Origin: Phyllobacterium endophyticum
GTDB lineage: Bacteria; Pseudomonadota; Alphaproteobacteria; Rhizobiales; Rhizobiaceae
Direction: 5' to 3'
Length of the DNA stretch: 64,000 bases
NCBI RefSeq assembly: GCF_003010935.1
Contig: NZ_PGGN01000002.1
Location: 1,116,001 to 1,180,000, forward strand
Shown: positions 45,889 to 55,828 of the stretch, piece after piece
How positions within the stretch are numbered: position 1 is the stretch's first letter
Layout of the letters: each line of letters begins with the position of its first letter
Position numbers and translations under genes: made by a program
The notes under the pieces: generated by a model
Told to the model about the DNA's origin: nothing
The model's input: only the letters and a program-made list of their open reading frames with translations
Databases searched by the model: none

Positions 45889-46413
45889 ATGAACGACAGG
45901 GCGACATCAGTAAATGCCGAAGGGATATCCGAGCCGTTTGCGTCGGAGGCTGTCCCTGTCGAGGAATGGTCAGAGGGAACACGCTATGGCAGCAGGTTCC
46001 GCTATCTTTCAGGCTTCGGCGGCGCAAACCACGTCGGCGTTGCACTCGAAGAACTGGCCCCTGGGATGGAGTCGAGCCTCAACCACTACCATATGATCGA
46101 GGAAGAGCAGGCTTTCATTCTTGAAGGTGAGATGACGCTACGGCTAGGCGAAAAAACTTATCCAATGAAGGCGGGTGACCATGTCTGCTTTCCGGCCGGC
46201 CAGAAAGTCGGACATTCGTTCTACAATCACAGCGCTTCGCCCTGCCGATTCATCATGATTGGCGAGAAGAACCCGAACGAGGTGGTGGTGTATCCTGAAA
46301 CCGGGCGTGTCGGCGTGCGCTTGATGGGCGAAGGCTATGACAGGTCGTCCACGATGGATTACTGGCAAGGCGCTGACACCAGGAAACAAGAGCGGACTTT
46401 ATCGTCTGATTGA
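45889..46413 (+). CDS. cupin-domain protein
   Basis: Single cupin barrel of 174 residues. Metal-ligand pattern HYHMIEEEQAFILEGE (two His and Glu) and G.....FPAGQKVGHSF second motif are present. AGGAGG lies just upstream, and the gene begins 10 bases after nadQ. Function unknown; COG3837-like. The end of the gene contains one copy of a 22-base tandem repeat. Confidence 0.82.
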   Translation: MNDRATSVNAEGISEPFASEAVPVEEWSEGTRYGSRFRYLSGFGGANHVGVALEELAPGMESSLNHYHMIEEEQAFILEGEMTLRLGEKTYPMKAGDHVCFPAGQKVGHSFYNHSASPCRFIMIGEKNPNEVVVYPETGRVGVRLMGEGYDRSSTMDYWQGADTRKQERTLSSD

Positions 46414-46436
46414 CCGGACTTGATCGTCTGGTGAAC
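46393..46436. repeat. two 22-base tandem repeats at the cupin stop codon
   Basis: Units 46393-46414 and 46415-46436 both begin CGGACTT and contain ATCGTCTG; they agree at 18 of 22 positions. The repeat spans the cupin stop codon and may reflect slippage or a protein-binding site. Confidence 0.5.
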
Positions 46437-46455
46437 CGCATACTACCCGCGAGCA

Positions 46456-46480
46456 ATATCCAGACGTTTCCGCTGGATAT
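46456..46480. terminator. hairpin between convergent cupin and panB genes
   Basis: ATATCCAG (46456-46463) pairs perfectly with CTGGATAT (46473-46480) over a nine-base loop. It lies just before the panB stop, in the convergent spacer. There is no U-run on either strand, so terminator activity is inferred. Confidence 0.4.
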
Positions 46481-46484
46481 ATCC

Positions 46485-47300
46485 CTACTTCAGCAGATAG
46501 ACGTTCTCATTGGCCGGAAACTTCCGTGAACGGACGTCTTCCGCGTAGGCCTTGACAGCTTCGTCGATAGCAGTGCCCACAGTGCCATACACCTTCACAA
46601 ATTTAGGCGGCCTTGGGTTGTAGCCCAGCATGTCCTCAAGCACGAGGATTTGTCCGTCGCACTCCTTCGAGCCACCAATCCCGATTGTTGGAATGGCGAT
46701 CTCGTGCGAAATCTCGGCGGCAAGCGGCTCCACGATGCCTTCGAGCACAACGGAAAAAGCGCCTGCATCGCTCACTGCCTGCGCATCGGCCTTGATCAGC
46801 GGCCATAGTGCCGTGTCACGCCCTTGCGTCTTGAACCCGCCGAGTGTGTTGACGGACTGCGGCGTCAGCCCGATATGCCCCATGACAGGTATGCCGCGCT
46901 GTATCAGGAAGCGGATAGTGTCGGCCATGCGGTTGCCGCCCTCAAGCTTGACTGCACCGCAGCCGGTCTCTTTCATGATGCGAGCAGCATTGCGAAAAGC
47001 AATCGCTGGGCTCTCTTCGTAAGAGCCGAAGGGCATATCCACCACGACCAGAGCGTGAGAAGAACCTTGCACCACCGCACGGCCATGCATGATCATCAAA
47101 TCGAGCGATACGCCGAGGGTCGACTCCATGGCGTATAGAACCATGCCAAGACTGTCTCCCACGAGGAGAATGTCGGCGTGCCGGTCAACGATATGAGCCG
47201 TATTGGCATGATAAGAGGTCAGGGCAACGATAGGATCGCCACCCTTGCGACTACGTATCTCGGGCGCTGTGATCCGGCGTATTACGATCTCCTGGCTCAT
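46485..47300 (-). CDS. panB: 3-methyl-2-oxobutanoate hydroxymethyltransferase
   Basis: First step of pantothenate synthesis, adding a hydroxymethyl group from methylene-THF to ketoisovalerate. Conserved metal and substrate segments include [19 protein letters not shown] and VVLEGI with the catalytic Glu. Length 271. GGAGGAG lies before the ATG. It follows panC by 22 bases as last gene of the nadABC-panCB unit. Confidence 0.96.
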   Translation of the reverse strand: MSQEIVIRRITAPEIRSRKGGDPIVALTSYHANTAHIVDRHADILLVGDSLGMVLYAMESTLGVSLDLMIMHGRAVVQGSSHALVVVDMPFGSYEESPAIAFRNAARIMKETGCGAVKLEGGNRMADTIRFLIQRGIPVMGHIGLTPQSVNTLGGFKTQGRDTALWPLIKADAQAVSDAGAFSVVLEGIVEPLAAEISHEIAIPTIGIGGSKECDGQILVLEDMLGYNPRPPKFVKVYGTVGTAIDEAVKAYAEDVRSRKFPANENVYLLK

Positions 47301-47322
47301 AGCTCTCCTCCAACTTTTCCGT

Positions 47323-48168
47323 TCAGCCTATGACACGCTGATCAATCAAACGCACCTTGCCGAAGCGGACCGTCAAGAGAATAACGACCGGTTGCCTGAA
47401 TTTGCCCGACAACGGATCAAGTGTCCGTGCATCGCGAACGTCGACCGATTCGATCTCTCCTCGCTTCTCGGTTTGCAATACCGCACGAACGGCATTGCGA
47501 ATTGCCGACACGGAGCGCAGTCCTTGCGCAACCATCTCCTCTGCCTTCGCTAATGACTTGGCCAAGATCACCGCGGCCTTCCGGTCGGAGGGCGTGAGCA
47601 GAGCATTGCGCGATGAACACGCCAGGCCATCAGCCTCACGCACGGTGGCAACACCTGTGATCTCAGTTGGAACGTCGAGATCAGCAACCATTTGGCGAAT
47701 GATCGTCAATTGCTGATAGTCTTTCTCGCCGAAGAATGCCTGATCCGGTTGGACGATATTGAACAGCTTGGTCACGACAGTGGTCACGCCGCGGAAATGG
47801 CCAGGGCGGATTTTGCCGATCAGCACTCGCGATAGTACCGGGTTTTCGACGATCGTGTTGGCACCCGGCCGATATACTTCCGAAACATCCGGCGTAAAGA
47901 CATAGTCTACGCCTTCGCTCTCGAGCTTGGCCAGATCGCCCGCCATATCGCGCGGGTAAGCGGCGAGGTCCTCATTCGGGCCAAACTGCGTCGGATTGAC
48001 GAAGATCGATACCACCGTGATATCGGACGCGGCTCTCGAATGACGGACGAGCGTCATGTGACCAATGTGCAGATAACCCATTGTGGGAACGAGGCCGATG
48101 GTCTTGCCATTCAGGCGCTCGATTCTCAGCGCGGCGCGCAGTTCAGCGATGGTGGCAATGACCTTCAT
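47323..48168 (-). CDS. panC: pantothenate synthetase
   Basis: ATP-dependent joining of pantoate and beta-alanine. Class I-like nucleotide motifs: [12 protein letters not shown] (HIGH) near residue 32 and the later KMSKS-like SSRNALLT. Length 281. The ATG overlaps the nadC stop by four bases, so the pan genes are translationally joined to the nad operon. No panD is present here to supply beta-alanine. Confidence 0.96.
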   Translation of the reverse strand: MKVIATIAELRAALRIERLNGKTIGLVPTMGYLHIGHMTLVRHSRAASDITVVSIFVNPTQFGPNEDLAAYPRDMAGDLAKLESEGVDYVFTPDVSEVYRPGANTIVENPVLSRVLIGKIRPGHFRGVTTVVTKLFNIVQPDQAFFGEKDYQQLTIIRQMVADLDVPTEITGVATVREADGLACSSRNALLTPSDRKAAVILAKSLAKAEEMVAQGLRSVSAIRNAVRAVLQTEKRGEIESVDVRDARTLDPLSGKFRQPVVILLTVRFGKVRLIDQRVIG

Positions 48169-49040
48169 TTGATTTCGATATCCAGTCCGATGTCCAATGT
48201 TGCGGCCGCCATGGTGATTTTTGACGTCGAGATATAATCGACGCCGGTCTCGGCAATAGCCTTGACCGTGTCAAAAGCTATGTTGCCGGATGCCTCTAGC
48301 TTGGCGCGGCCACCGTTGATTTTTACCGCCTTATCAAGGAGTTCCAGGCTCATGTTATCCAGAAGAATCACATCGGCGTGGACCGACAGCGCTTCCTCGA
48401 ACTGCTCGAGGTTGTCCACCTCGACCTCAATCTTGACGAGATGTCCGACATAGGCGCGGGCGGCGATAATGGCCTTTGCAACACCACCCGCGATCGCGAT
48501 GTGATTATCTTTGATCAGAATTGCGTCATCGAGACCGAAGCGATGGTTGGAGCCCCCACCGCATTTGACCGCATATTTGGCGAACGCTCGCATGCCGGGG
48601 ATGGTCTTGCGCGTATCACAAATCTTCGCGTTGGTATGGCCGATCAAGTCGGCGAATTTCGCTGTGCTGCTGGCAATACCGCTGAGATGCATGAGGAAAT
48701 TGAGCGCGACGCGCTCCGCGGAGAGGATGGCGCGGGCATTGCCTTCAAGCCGAGCAATATGATCGCCCGGCTTGACCTTCGCCCCGTCTTTGACCAGCCC
48801 GGTGAATTTGAGTTCCTGATCCATCAGCGCAAAAGCGGTGCTCGCGAAGTGGATACCGCAGATCGTCCCGGCTTCCCGACTCGAAATCACGGCCTTGGCG
48901 CGGGCACTTTCCGGCAATGTCGCGTTCGTCGTCAAATCGCCAGCCCTCCCCAGATCTTCGAGCAAGGCAGCACGCACAGCGTCGACGATCAGCAATTGCG
49001 GTAGAGATGGCGGGAAAGCCGTCTGCACGTCCTCAGCCAT
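48165..49040 (-). CDS. nadC: nicotinate-nucleotide pyrophosphorylase (carboxylating)
   Basis: Turns quinolinate and PRPP into nicotinate mononucleotide. Signature segments are RKTIPGMR and GGGSNHRFGLDDAILIKDNH. ATG 49040 overlaps the nadB stop as TGATG, giving 291 residues; the longer upstream frame lies inside nadB. Third gene of the nadABC-panCB unit. Confidence 0.96.
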   Translation of the reverse strand: MAEDVQTAFPPSLPQLLIVDAVRAALLEDLGRAGDLTTNATLPESARAKAVISSREAGTICGIHFASTAFALMDQELKFTGLVKDGAKVKPGDHIARLEGNARAILSAERVALNFLMHLSGIASSTAKFADLIGHTNAKICDTRKTIPGMRAFAKYAVKCGGGSNHRFGLDDAILIKDNHIAIAGGVAKAIIAARAYVGHLVKIEVEVDNLEQFEEALSVHADVILLDNMSLELLDKAVKINGGRAKLEASGNIAFDTVKAIAETGVDYISTSKITMAAATLDIGLDIEIK

Positions 49041-50599
49041 CAGGCCAGCTCCATCATTTCGCGCAGCGAGGCGTCGGCATCGGCTAGACTGATAAACGTC
49101 CTGTGCTGCCACTCAGGGCGCTTTTTGGGGAAATCATCACGGAAATGTCCGCCGCGACTTTCCTCACGCCGCAAAGCGCTGACGGCAACGAGCTTCGCCG
49201 TCGCCAATACATTGCGAAATGCTGCATCACGATTGGTCTGGTCAAGTTCGAGAATGGTTTTCAATCCTTCAAGCATGCCCTTGCGGTTGCGGATAACGCC
49301 AAAACTCGCGCTCATTGTCTTTCGCAGCGTGGACATCGCTGCCGTATCTGCTTCGGCGAGCAGATCATATCTGTCAACCGAGCCTTTAGACCAATCTCCC
49401 GTGTGTCTCGCCTCGCCCTTGCCAATCTTCGCGGCAATGCGTGCCGAGAAGACAACAGCTTCAAGCAGCGAGTTCGATGCCAATCTGTTTGCTCCATGCG
49501 CTCCAGTCGAAGTGCATTCGCCGCAGGCCCATAGCCCATCCATGGAGGTTCGCCCATCTGCGTCCGTCAGGATACCACCCATGAAATAGTGTGCGGCAGG
49601 AACAACGGGAATGGGGTCGGTGACCGGGTCGATACCGGCATCGCGGCAATATTTGTAGACGGTGGGGAATTCATCGGCGAAGGAAGCGCCCACGGCCTTT
49701 GTACAGTCGAGCCAGGCACCACGTCCTGCCATGACTTCGCCGTAAATCCCCCGTGCCACAACATCGCGCGGCCCGAGTTCCGCATCAGGGTCCAGCTTGA
49801 GCATGAAACGCTCACCGACACGATTGATCAGTGTTGCGCCATGCCCGCGAAGAGCCTCGGTGGCTAATGGCGCCGGGTCTTTGTTGACGTTTAGCGCGGT
49901 TGGATGGAATTGGACGAACTCCATATCCGCCATCATTGCACCCGCGCGAGCAGCCATGCCGATACCCTCCCCGCGTGCCTCGGAGGGATTGGTGGTAACC
50001 GCATAGAGATGGCCGATGCCGCCGGTCGCAATCACAACAGCGCTGGAGGCCAGCCTTACCTGTTCGCCGCGCCCGGCCTCTGTTCTGGCTACAACGCCGG
50101 TCACCGTTCCTTTATTAGTCAGAAGGTCTTCGACCACATACCCCTCCATCACCCGGATCGATGGGGTTTGCTCCACTGCCTTGACCAGCGCCTGCATAAT
50201 TGCGCGACCTGCCATATCGCCGCGCACCCTCACAATTCGACTTTCCGAATGCGCAGCTTCGCGTGAAACCTGCAATCTGCCTTCCAGATCGCGGTCGAAG
50301 GGAACGCCATAACCGAGAAGATCGTGGACACGCGATACTGCTTCGTTCGCCATCAAGCGAGCGATGGTCTCGTCGACGATGCCGTCACCGGCGGCGACAG
50401 TGTCCGCAACGTGTTTTTCCTTTGTGTCGCCTTCCGAGACTGCGGCCGCAATACCAGCTTGTGCCCAGGCGGAGGATGCACCGCGGCCTATGGGTGCTGC
50501 AGCAAGTACGGTGACCGCCCGCGGAGCAAGCTTAAGCGCGCAAAAGAGCCCGGCAAGTCCGCCACCGATGATGATGACGGGATCGGAATGAATGGACAT
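49040..50599 (-). CDS. nadB: L-aspartate oxidase
   Basis: FAD enzyme that oxidises aspartate to iminoaspartate for NadA. The dinucleotide fold [12 protein letters not shown] lies near residues 10-21, and [11 protein letters not shown] and HFMGGI follow. Length 519. It starts 13 bases after nadA and overlaps nadC. Confidence 0.96.
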   Translation of the reverse strand: MSIHSDPVIIIGGGLAGLFCALKLAPRAVTVLAAAPIGRGASSAWAQAGIAAAVSEGDTKEKHVADTVAAGDGIVDETIARLMANEAVSRVHDLLGYGVPFDRDLEGRLQVSREAAHSESRIVRVRGDMAGRAIMQALVKAVEQTPSIRVMEGYVVEDLLTNKGTVTGVVARTEAGRGEQVRLASSAVVIATGGIGHLYAVTTNPSEARGEGIGMAARAGAMMADMEFVQFHPTALNVNKDPAPLATEALRGHGATLINRVGERFMLKLDPDAELGPRDVVARGIYGEVMAGRGAWLDCTKAVGASFADEFPTVYKYCRDAGIDPVTDPIPVVPAAHYFMGGILTDADGRTSMDGLWACGECTSTGAHGANRLASNSLLEAVVFSARIAAKIGKGEARHTGDWSKGSVDRYDLLAEADTAAMSTLRKTMSASFGVIRNRKGMLEGLKTILELDQTNRDAAFRNVLATAKLVAVSALRREESRGGHFRDDFPKKRPEWQHRTFISLADADASLREMMELA

Positions 50600-50612
50600 C
50601 AGCTTATCCCGC

Positions 50613-51686
50613 TCAGTTCTTCAGGTTGACCATGCGTTCCACCGCAAGCCGCGCTCTTTCGGCGATCAGCGGATCGACATGAATTTCCTCACGCATGTAG
50701 ACCAGGCTTTGGAGAATATTCGGCAGTGTGATGCGCTTCATGTGGGGGCAAAGATTGCATGGCTTGATGAACTTCACGTCGGGTACTTCGGATTCGATAT
50801 TGGAAGCCATGGAGCATTCCGTGACGAGCAGTACCTTGGCTGGACGATTGTCCTTCACATAGTCGATCATACCGCGCGTCGAGCCCGTATAATCAGCAAT
50901 GGCCACGACTTCAGGCGGACATTCGGGGTGGGCAATAATCTGGATGTCGGGATCAGCAGCCCTATACGCGAGCAGCTCATCCGCCGTGAACCGCTCGTGT
51001 ACCTCGCAGTGGCCTTTCCAGGTCAGAATCTTGACGTTGGTCTGCGCAGCTACATTCTGCGCGAGAAACTCGTCTGGAATGCACAGAACGCGATCGACAC
51101 CGAAGCTCTCGACAACCTCTACGGCATTGGCTGAAGTGCAGCAGATATCGCTCTCGGCCTTCACCTCCGCGGACGTATTCACATAGGTGACGATCGGGAC
51201 ACCAGGATAGGTTTCGCGCAAGAGGCGAACGTCGGCACCGGTGATCGACTCTGCCAGTGAACAACCTGCCCGCATGTCAGGAATCAGCACTGTTTTGTGC
51301 GGATTGAGCAATTTGGACGTCTCGGCCATGAAATGCACGCCGCATTGAACGATGATTTCCGAGTCTACCCGTGTTGCTTCCTTGGCGAGTTGAAGGGAGT
51401 CGCCAACAATGTCGGCGACGCAGTGGAAAATCTCCGGGGTTTGATAATTGTGGGCTAGAATGACGGCGTTGCGCTGCTTCTTCAAACGGTTGATGGCGGC
51501 TACATAGGGTGCATATACCGGCCATTCCATCCGTGGGATGTGGTGGGCTACGCGCGCATAGAGATGCTCGGTTTCAGCGGCGATGGCCGGCGTATAGGTC
51601 AGATCCGGCATTTCCACTATGCCAAAGCGATCGGCTGCATTTTGACTGGACACGCGGTCAGTATCGATGCGGGCAGCACTAGTCAT
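50613..51686 (-). CDS. nadA: quinolinate synthase
   Basis: 4Fe-4S enzyme joining iminoaspartate and dihydroxyacetone phosphate. Candidate cluster-ligand cysteines lie in the [20 protein letters not shown] and CNLCPHM segments. ATG 51686 follows an AGGAGGA site nine bases upstream; ATG 51692 would be too close to it. Length 357. First gene of the nadABC-panCB operon, with a NadQ-like dyad 62-80 bases upstream. Confidence 0.95.
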   Translation of the reverse strand: MTSAARIDTDRVSSQNAADRFGIVEMPDLTYTPAIAAETEHLYARVAHHIPRMEWPVYAPYVAAINRLKKQRNAVILAHNYQTPEIFHCVADIVGDSLQLAKEATRVDSEIIVQCGVHFMAETSKLLNPHKTVLIPDMRAGCSLAESITGADVRLLRETYPGVPIVTYVNTSAEVKAESDICCTSANAVEVVESFGVDRVLCIPDEFLAQNVAAQTNVKILTWKGHCEVHERFTADELLAYRAADPDIQIIAHPECPPEVVAIADYTGSTRGMIDYVKDNRPAKVLLVTECSMASNIESEVPDVKFIKPCNLCPHMKRITLPNILQSLVYMREEIHVDPLIAERARLAVERMVNLKN

Positions 51687-51747
51687 ATCCATTCCTCCTG
51701 GACATACGCTCACTCGGCAAACGAGCCGGGTTCTCGACTAGACCATT

Positions 51748-51766
51748 TATACTCAATTTGAGCATA
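51748..51766. promoter_or_regulatory. candidate NadQ operator upstream of nadA
   Basis: TAT-A-CTCAA-T-TTGAG-C-ATA (51748-51766): eight of nine outer pairs match around a central T. A TATAAA hexamer (minus strand, 51746-51751) overlaps its edge and could be the -10 box. It lies 62-80 bases before the nadA ATG. A role as NadQ operator is inferred from position and from nadQ being nearby. Confidence 0.65.
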
Positions 51767-51894
51767 TTTATGGCCAAAAGAAAAACGGCAGAGCCGTCGC
51801 GCATTACATAGGCGATTATCCGATTGGCTTCAAGATCGATAATCGGTATTTCAAGATGGAGGCGTAAGCTATTCCTGGCACCTAGCCCAACCTA

Positions 51895-52113
51895 TTACCG
51901 GCCGCGTGACTGTCGGTAGTCATTGAACTGGCGGTCCTGGATATAACGCCGTTGCGGGCTGTCGCCGCCGATCGGAGGAGTGCAGTCGGTAAATATCCTG
52001 GCGTCGTGATCACTTGGCCGATCACACCAGACCAGTGGACTGACGCTACCCGAGTTGGCACAGCCGCCGAGTGTCATTGCGCTCAGCACCAGAAAAGACA
52101 AGAAGAGATGCAT
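51895..52113 (-). CDS. small lipoprotein
   Basis: 72-residue predicted lipoprotein: hydrophobic signal followed by the lipobox LGGC (Cys18). The mature part is polar and Arg/Asp/Gln rich with two more cysteines. The start at ATG 52113 (MHLFLSFLV) is favoured by the signal peptide; longer frames read into the divergent MFS promoter. Function unknown. Confidence 0.65.
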   Translation of the reverse strand: MHLFLSFLVLSAMTLGGCANSGSVSPLVWCDRPSDHDARIFTDCTPPIGGDSPQRRYIQDRQFNDYRQSRGR

Positions 52114-52267
52114 GAAGTCGTAGCCCCTGTTTAAGCCATTGCGCAAGCAGCGCAATATTCTCATCGCTGAGTACCCATCAAACTCATTTAAGTACCAATC
52201 AACTCTATTCAATTGATTGGCATGACAAATCGGATAATCCTGCATTTCCTCTAAAATGGAGACGGCT

Positions 52268-53506
52268 ATGCCGCAGAACGAAGCAAGTGTCGTCCAGAAA
52301 CCCGGCGTTCCCTGGCTCATCATCATTGCCGGTTGTCTCATCGCGCTCCTGACATTCGGGCCCCGCTCGGCGATGGGATTTTTCCAGTTGCCAATGCTCG
52401 CCGAGAAAGGTTGGGATAGAAGTACATTCGGCATGGCCATGGCACTGCAAAATCTGTTCTGGGGTGCAGGCCAGCCATTCTTTGGCGCGATTGCTGACAA
52501 GTATGGAACGTGGCGTGTACTGCTCGCATCCGCGCTGCTTTATTCCAGCGGATTGGTGATGATGGCTTGGGCAACATCGCCGGGCATTCTCTATCTCGGC
52601 GGCGGTGTGCTCGTTGGCCTTGGCATCGCAGCCGGATCTTTCGGGGTCATTCTGTCAGCCTTCGCACGCAATGTGTCAGCAGCCAATCGTACGTTCGTTT
52701 TCGGTATTGGAACCGCTGCCGGGTCCGCCGGGATGTTTGTTTTTGCGCCGATCAGTCAGGGATTGATCGATCGTTTCGGCTGGTCGGATGGGCTGGTTTA
52801 CCTTGGTATCGCCATGCTGATCGTACCCCTTCTCGCGATCCCCCTCAGGGGGAATTCCACCAGTGGCCGAACCAGCGAGGCGCAGTACAAGCAGTCGATC
52901 GGCCAAGCACTGAAGGAAGCATTCGCGCACAAGAGCTATTTGTTGCTGACGACCGGCTTCTTCGTGTGCGGATTTCAGGTCGCGTTCATCACGGCGCATT
53001 TTCCCGCCTATCTGGGCGACATCGGGATCGATGCTACGTATGCAGTGCTCGCGTTAGCGCTGATCGGGTTTTTCAACATCATCGGCTCACTCGCATCGGG
53101 CGTGATCAGTCAGCGTTATTCCAAGCCGAAGTTCCTGGCATTCCTGTATATCGGGCGATCCATATTGGTCACAGCCTTTCTCCTATTGCCGCAAACGGGA
53201 ACATCAGTGATTGTGTTCGCGATCCTCATGGGCCTGATGTGGCTTTCGACCGTTCCGCCAACGAATTCGCTGGTCGCGATCATGTTCGGAACGCGCTACC
53301 TCGGAATGCTGGGTGGCGTCGTGTTTTTCTCGCACCAGATCGGATCGTTCCTCGGTGTCTGGCTAGGTGGCTATCTCTATGACCACTTTGGCAGCTATGA
53401 CCCCGTCTGGTGGCTTGGCGTCGTGCTAGGGATCTTTGCGGCTATCGTTCACTGGCCGATCGAAGAAACTGCGGCTGTGCGTCCCGCTCTCCAGCCGGCT
53501 GAGTAA
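52268..53506 (+). CDS. major facilitator superfamily transporter
   Basis: Twelve hydrophobic helices over 412 residues, with the cytoplasmic loop GAIADKYGTWR between helices 2 and 3 typical of the MFS. Similar to oxalate/formate-antiporter-like or monocarboxylate MFS members (GPRSAMGFFQLP opening). ATG 52268 follows GGAG six bases upstream; ATG 52256 overlaps that site. Cargo unknown. Confidence 0.88.
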   Translation: MPQNEASVVQKPGVPWLIIIAGCLIALLTFGPRSAMGFFQLPMLAEKGWDRSTFGMAMALQNLFWGAGQPFFGAIADKYGTWRVLLASALLYSSGLVMMAWATSPGILYLGGGVLVGLGIAAGSFGVILSAFARNVSAANRTFVFGIGTAAGSAGMFVFAPISQGLIDRFGWSDGLVYLGIAMLIVPLLAIPLRGNSTSGRTSEAQYKQSIGQALKEAFAHKSYLLLTTGFFVCGFQVAFITAHFPAYLGDIGIDATYAVLALALIGFFNIIGSLASGVISQRYSKPKFLAFLYIGRSILVTAFLLLPQTGTSVIVFAILMGLMWLSTVPPTNSLVAIMFGTRYLGMLGGVVFFSHQIGSFLGVWLGGYLYDHFGSYDPVWWLGVVLGIFAAIVHWPIEETAAVRPALQPAE

Positions 53507-53520
53507 CAACCGTTATAGAA

Positions 53521-53554
53521 AAGTCCGCCGCCAAGACAATTGGACAGCGGACTT
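53521..53554 (-). terminator. terminator-like hairpin after the PTS genes
   Basis: AAGTCCGC (53521-53528) and GCGGACTT (53547-53554) are complementary with an 18-base loop. Read on the minus strand the stem is followed by a short T-run, so it could end the PTS transcript. On the plus strand it lies just after the MFS gene. Confidence 0.5.
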
Positions 53555-53574
53555 CGATTTCCAAAGCCTGATCG

Positions 53575-53862
53575 TCAATCTCGCAGAGCAGCCTCGATCT
53601 TGTCGAGTGCATCCGCCTTACCGATACCCGTCAGGAAAGCCAGGGTGGTAATCACGGGTTTGCCCAAGTCCTTCGGCAGTTGCGTCGTTGTGACGACGAG
53701 ATCGACATCATCGATCTGCCCTGCGACCTCGGTCGCCTTGCACTGCCTAGAATTGAAGCGGATGCCGCGCTCTTTCATTGCATCCTCAACAGCATGAGCA
53801 ACCACTGTCGACGTTGCAATGCCGGTTCCGCATGCGAAAAGTACGGTTTTCTGTTTAGCCAT
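53575..53862 (-). CDS. PTS system galactitol-type EIIB
   Basis: Cytosolic phosphotransfer domain of 95 residues with phospho-accepting Cys11 in ACGTGIATS, as in GatB proteins. GAGGAAACC lies upstream of the ATG. Last gene of the minus-strand EIIC-EIIA-EIIB unit. The galactitol family label is by domain type; sugar specificity is unknown. Confidence 0.85.
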   Translation of the reverse strand: MAKQKTVLFACGTGIATSTVVAHAVEDAMKERGIRFNSRQCKATEVAGQIDDVDLVVTTTQLPKDLGKPVITTLAFLTGIGKADALDKIEAALRD

Positions 53863-53889
53863 GGTTTCCTCACTAATTTCTATAGCAAT

Positions 53890-54351
53890 CTATCCAAGAA
53901 GGCGGGAGACGTCTTCCACCGATTTGGATGCAATCAATGCCGCAATCACTTCGGGTGATTGAATTGTACCAGCAATCTCCTGCAGCATTTCTATCTGCAT
54001 ATCCTTGTCGTTGAGAGCCATCAGGAAGACGACTTTGACCTCAAGCTTTTCGTCCGCGTCTTCCATATTGGAGAACGGCACCGGATCAACAAGGGTGGCA
54101 AGAGCCAGGCCTGGCTTGAGCACGTGTACCGGGTCCGTATGCGGAACCGCTACGTTGTTCTTACCGCCAAGCGGCAGGCCCGTGGGCAGTCTGGCCTCAC
54201 GGGCAATCACGGCTTCGGCAAAGCTCGGCTTGATATAACCGAGGGACTCCAGGCGGTCGGCCAGAATGCGGATGACATCCTGATCTGTCGCGGCCTTGAG
54301 CCCGAGGACAATTGCCCCGGGATCAAGATAGTTCATCAAGGCTTGCGCCAT
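53890..54351 (-). CDS. PTS system fructose/galactitol-type EIIA
   Basis: 153-residue EIIA domain with the phosphorylated His71 in AVPHTDP. It resembles both galactitol and Ntr-type EIIA. It lies between EIIC (23-base gap) and EIIB (27-base gap), so it most likely serves this permease rather than nitrogen regulation. Confidence 0.85.
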   Translation of the reverse strand: MAQALMNYLDPGAIVLGLKAATDQDVIRILADRLESLGYIKPSFAEAVIAREARLPTGLPLGGKNNVAVPHTDPVHVLKPGLALATLVDPVPFSNMEDADEKLEVKVVFLMALNDKDMQIEMLQEIAGTIQSPEVIAALIASKSVEDVSRLLG

Positions 54352-54374
54352 CAGTCTACTCCACTGGTACTGCG

Positions 54375-55781
54375 TCAGACAGTTTCATCTGTCCCGATGT
54401 CGTCTGCACCTGCCGCACGTTCCCATGCCGCCGTGTTCCGGCGATAGGCCCAGAACGCTCCGGCAATGACGATTGCCAGCACCGCAAGACCGGCGGCGCC
54501 CAGGTTTTGAATAAGAGCGATGACGACATAGGGTATCCACAGGAAGCCATCTACGACGCTGGTGATCTGCACGGCATTTGCAGGCATCTGGAAACCAGAA
54601 GATTGCGCCGCGGCAGTAAAGAGAGGCGCGAGGGCATTGGCGACATAAAAGCCGACAGCAAGAGTAACGGTGCCGACGATCACCATGCGGAAGACATTGC
54701 CCTTGAGCAGTGGCGCCGTCATGGCGACAAGGAACGGAATGACAGCAAGATCGGCAAACAAAATAACGCGGTTCCCTGGCAGGATGATCGACAGGATGAT
54801 CGCGATCGGCACCAGGATCAGCGATGACGAGATCGCCGCAGGATGACCGATGAGGATTGCGGAGTCGAGACCTACCAATAGCTCTCGGTCCCCGGTCCGT
54901 TTGCGGACGAATTCCTGCGCCGCATCCGAAACAGGTAAAAGGCCCTCCATCAGGATCTTCACCATGCGGGGCAACAGCAACATGACGGCTGCCAGCGTCA
55001 TGCCGGTCTGCAGAACCTTCGTCAGCACCACGCCAAAATCCCCGGCATTGTAATAAGCAATGATCCCGAGAACGAGCCCGATAATCAGGCCGAGAATCAC
55101 CGGCTCACCAAACACACCAAAACGCCTTTCAAAGGTTTCGGTGTTGAGCTCGATCTTGTTGATTCCTGGAATGCGATCGATGATCCAGTTGAGCAGGATC
55201 GCAATCGGCAGGATCTGCGCCGATGCGAGATGCGGTACAGAAATGCCTGGAATGCCGTAGAATTTCTGCACCGCCCTTGCCGACCAATCGGCAAACAGCA
55301 GGCACAGAGCAACCATGAGAGCGGCTACGATCAGCCCGTAGGTCAGACTGTTGGTTGCAGCGACGGCGAGCGAGCCGATAAAGGCAAAATGCCAGAAGTT
55401 CCAGACATCGACGTTCAGTGTGCGGGTCAGACGCGTCAAGAGCAGTGCGATGTTGACCGCGATGGCAATCGGAATAACCCACAATCCAACCGACGAGCCA
55501 AAAGCAATTGCTGCAGCCGATGGCCATCCCACATCGACGATGTCACGCTGGATGCCGGTATTGGTGACAATTGCCTTGGCGACATCGCCGATGGACGTCA
55601 GCATCAACCCGAGAACAAGATTGATACCGATGAAGGCAACGCCAATCGTAACGGCGGCCCGAAACGCCCTGCCCGGTCTTGCCCCCAATACAAGCGCGAT
55701 AATGAAAATTACAATCGGCAGCAGGACGGTTGGTCCCATTGCATCAACGGCGGCTTTCAACCCCGTAAGGATAGTATCCAT
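54375..55781 (-). CDS. PTS system galactitol-type EIIC
   Basis: Polytopic permease of 468 residues with at least eleven hydrophobic stretches, matching EIIC-GAT. GGGGGAG lies upstream of the ATG. First gene of the unit; a TTGTA/TACAA dyad lies 48-60 bases upstream. No kinase, dehydrogenase or aldolase for a sugar alcohol is adjacent. Confidence 0.87.
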   Translation of the reverse strand: MDTILTGLKAAVDAMGPTVLLPIVIFIIALVLGARPGRAFRAAVTIGVAFIGINLVLGLMLTSIGDVAKAIVTNTGIQRDIVDVGWPSAAAIAFGSSVGLWVIPIAIAVNIALLLTRLTRTLNVDVWNFWHFAFIGSLAVAATNSLTYGLIVAALMVALCLLFADWSARAVQKFYGIPGISVPHLASAQILPIAILLNWIIDRIPGINKIELNTETFERRFGVFGEPVILGLIIGLVLGIIAYYNAGDFGVVLTKVLQTGMTLAAVMLLLPRMVKILMEGLLPVSDAAQEFVRKRTGDRELLVGLDSAILIGHPAAISSSLILVPIAIILSIILPGNRVILFADLAVIPFLVAMTAPLLKGNVFRMVIVGTVTLAVGFYVANALAPLFTAAAQSSGFQMPANAVQITSVVDGFLWIPYVVIALIQNLGAAGLAVLAIVIAGAFWAYRRNTAAWERAAGADDIGTDETV

Positions 55782-55828
55782 TGTTTCTCTCCCCCGCAGT
55801 CCTCCTCGACTGCATCCTTGCAGAACAT

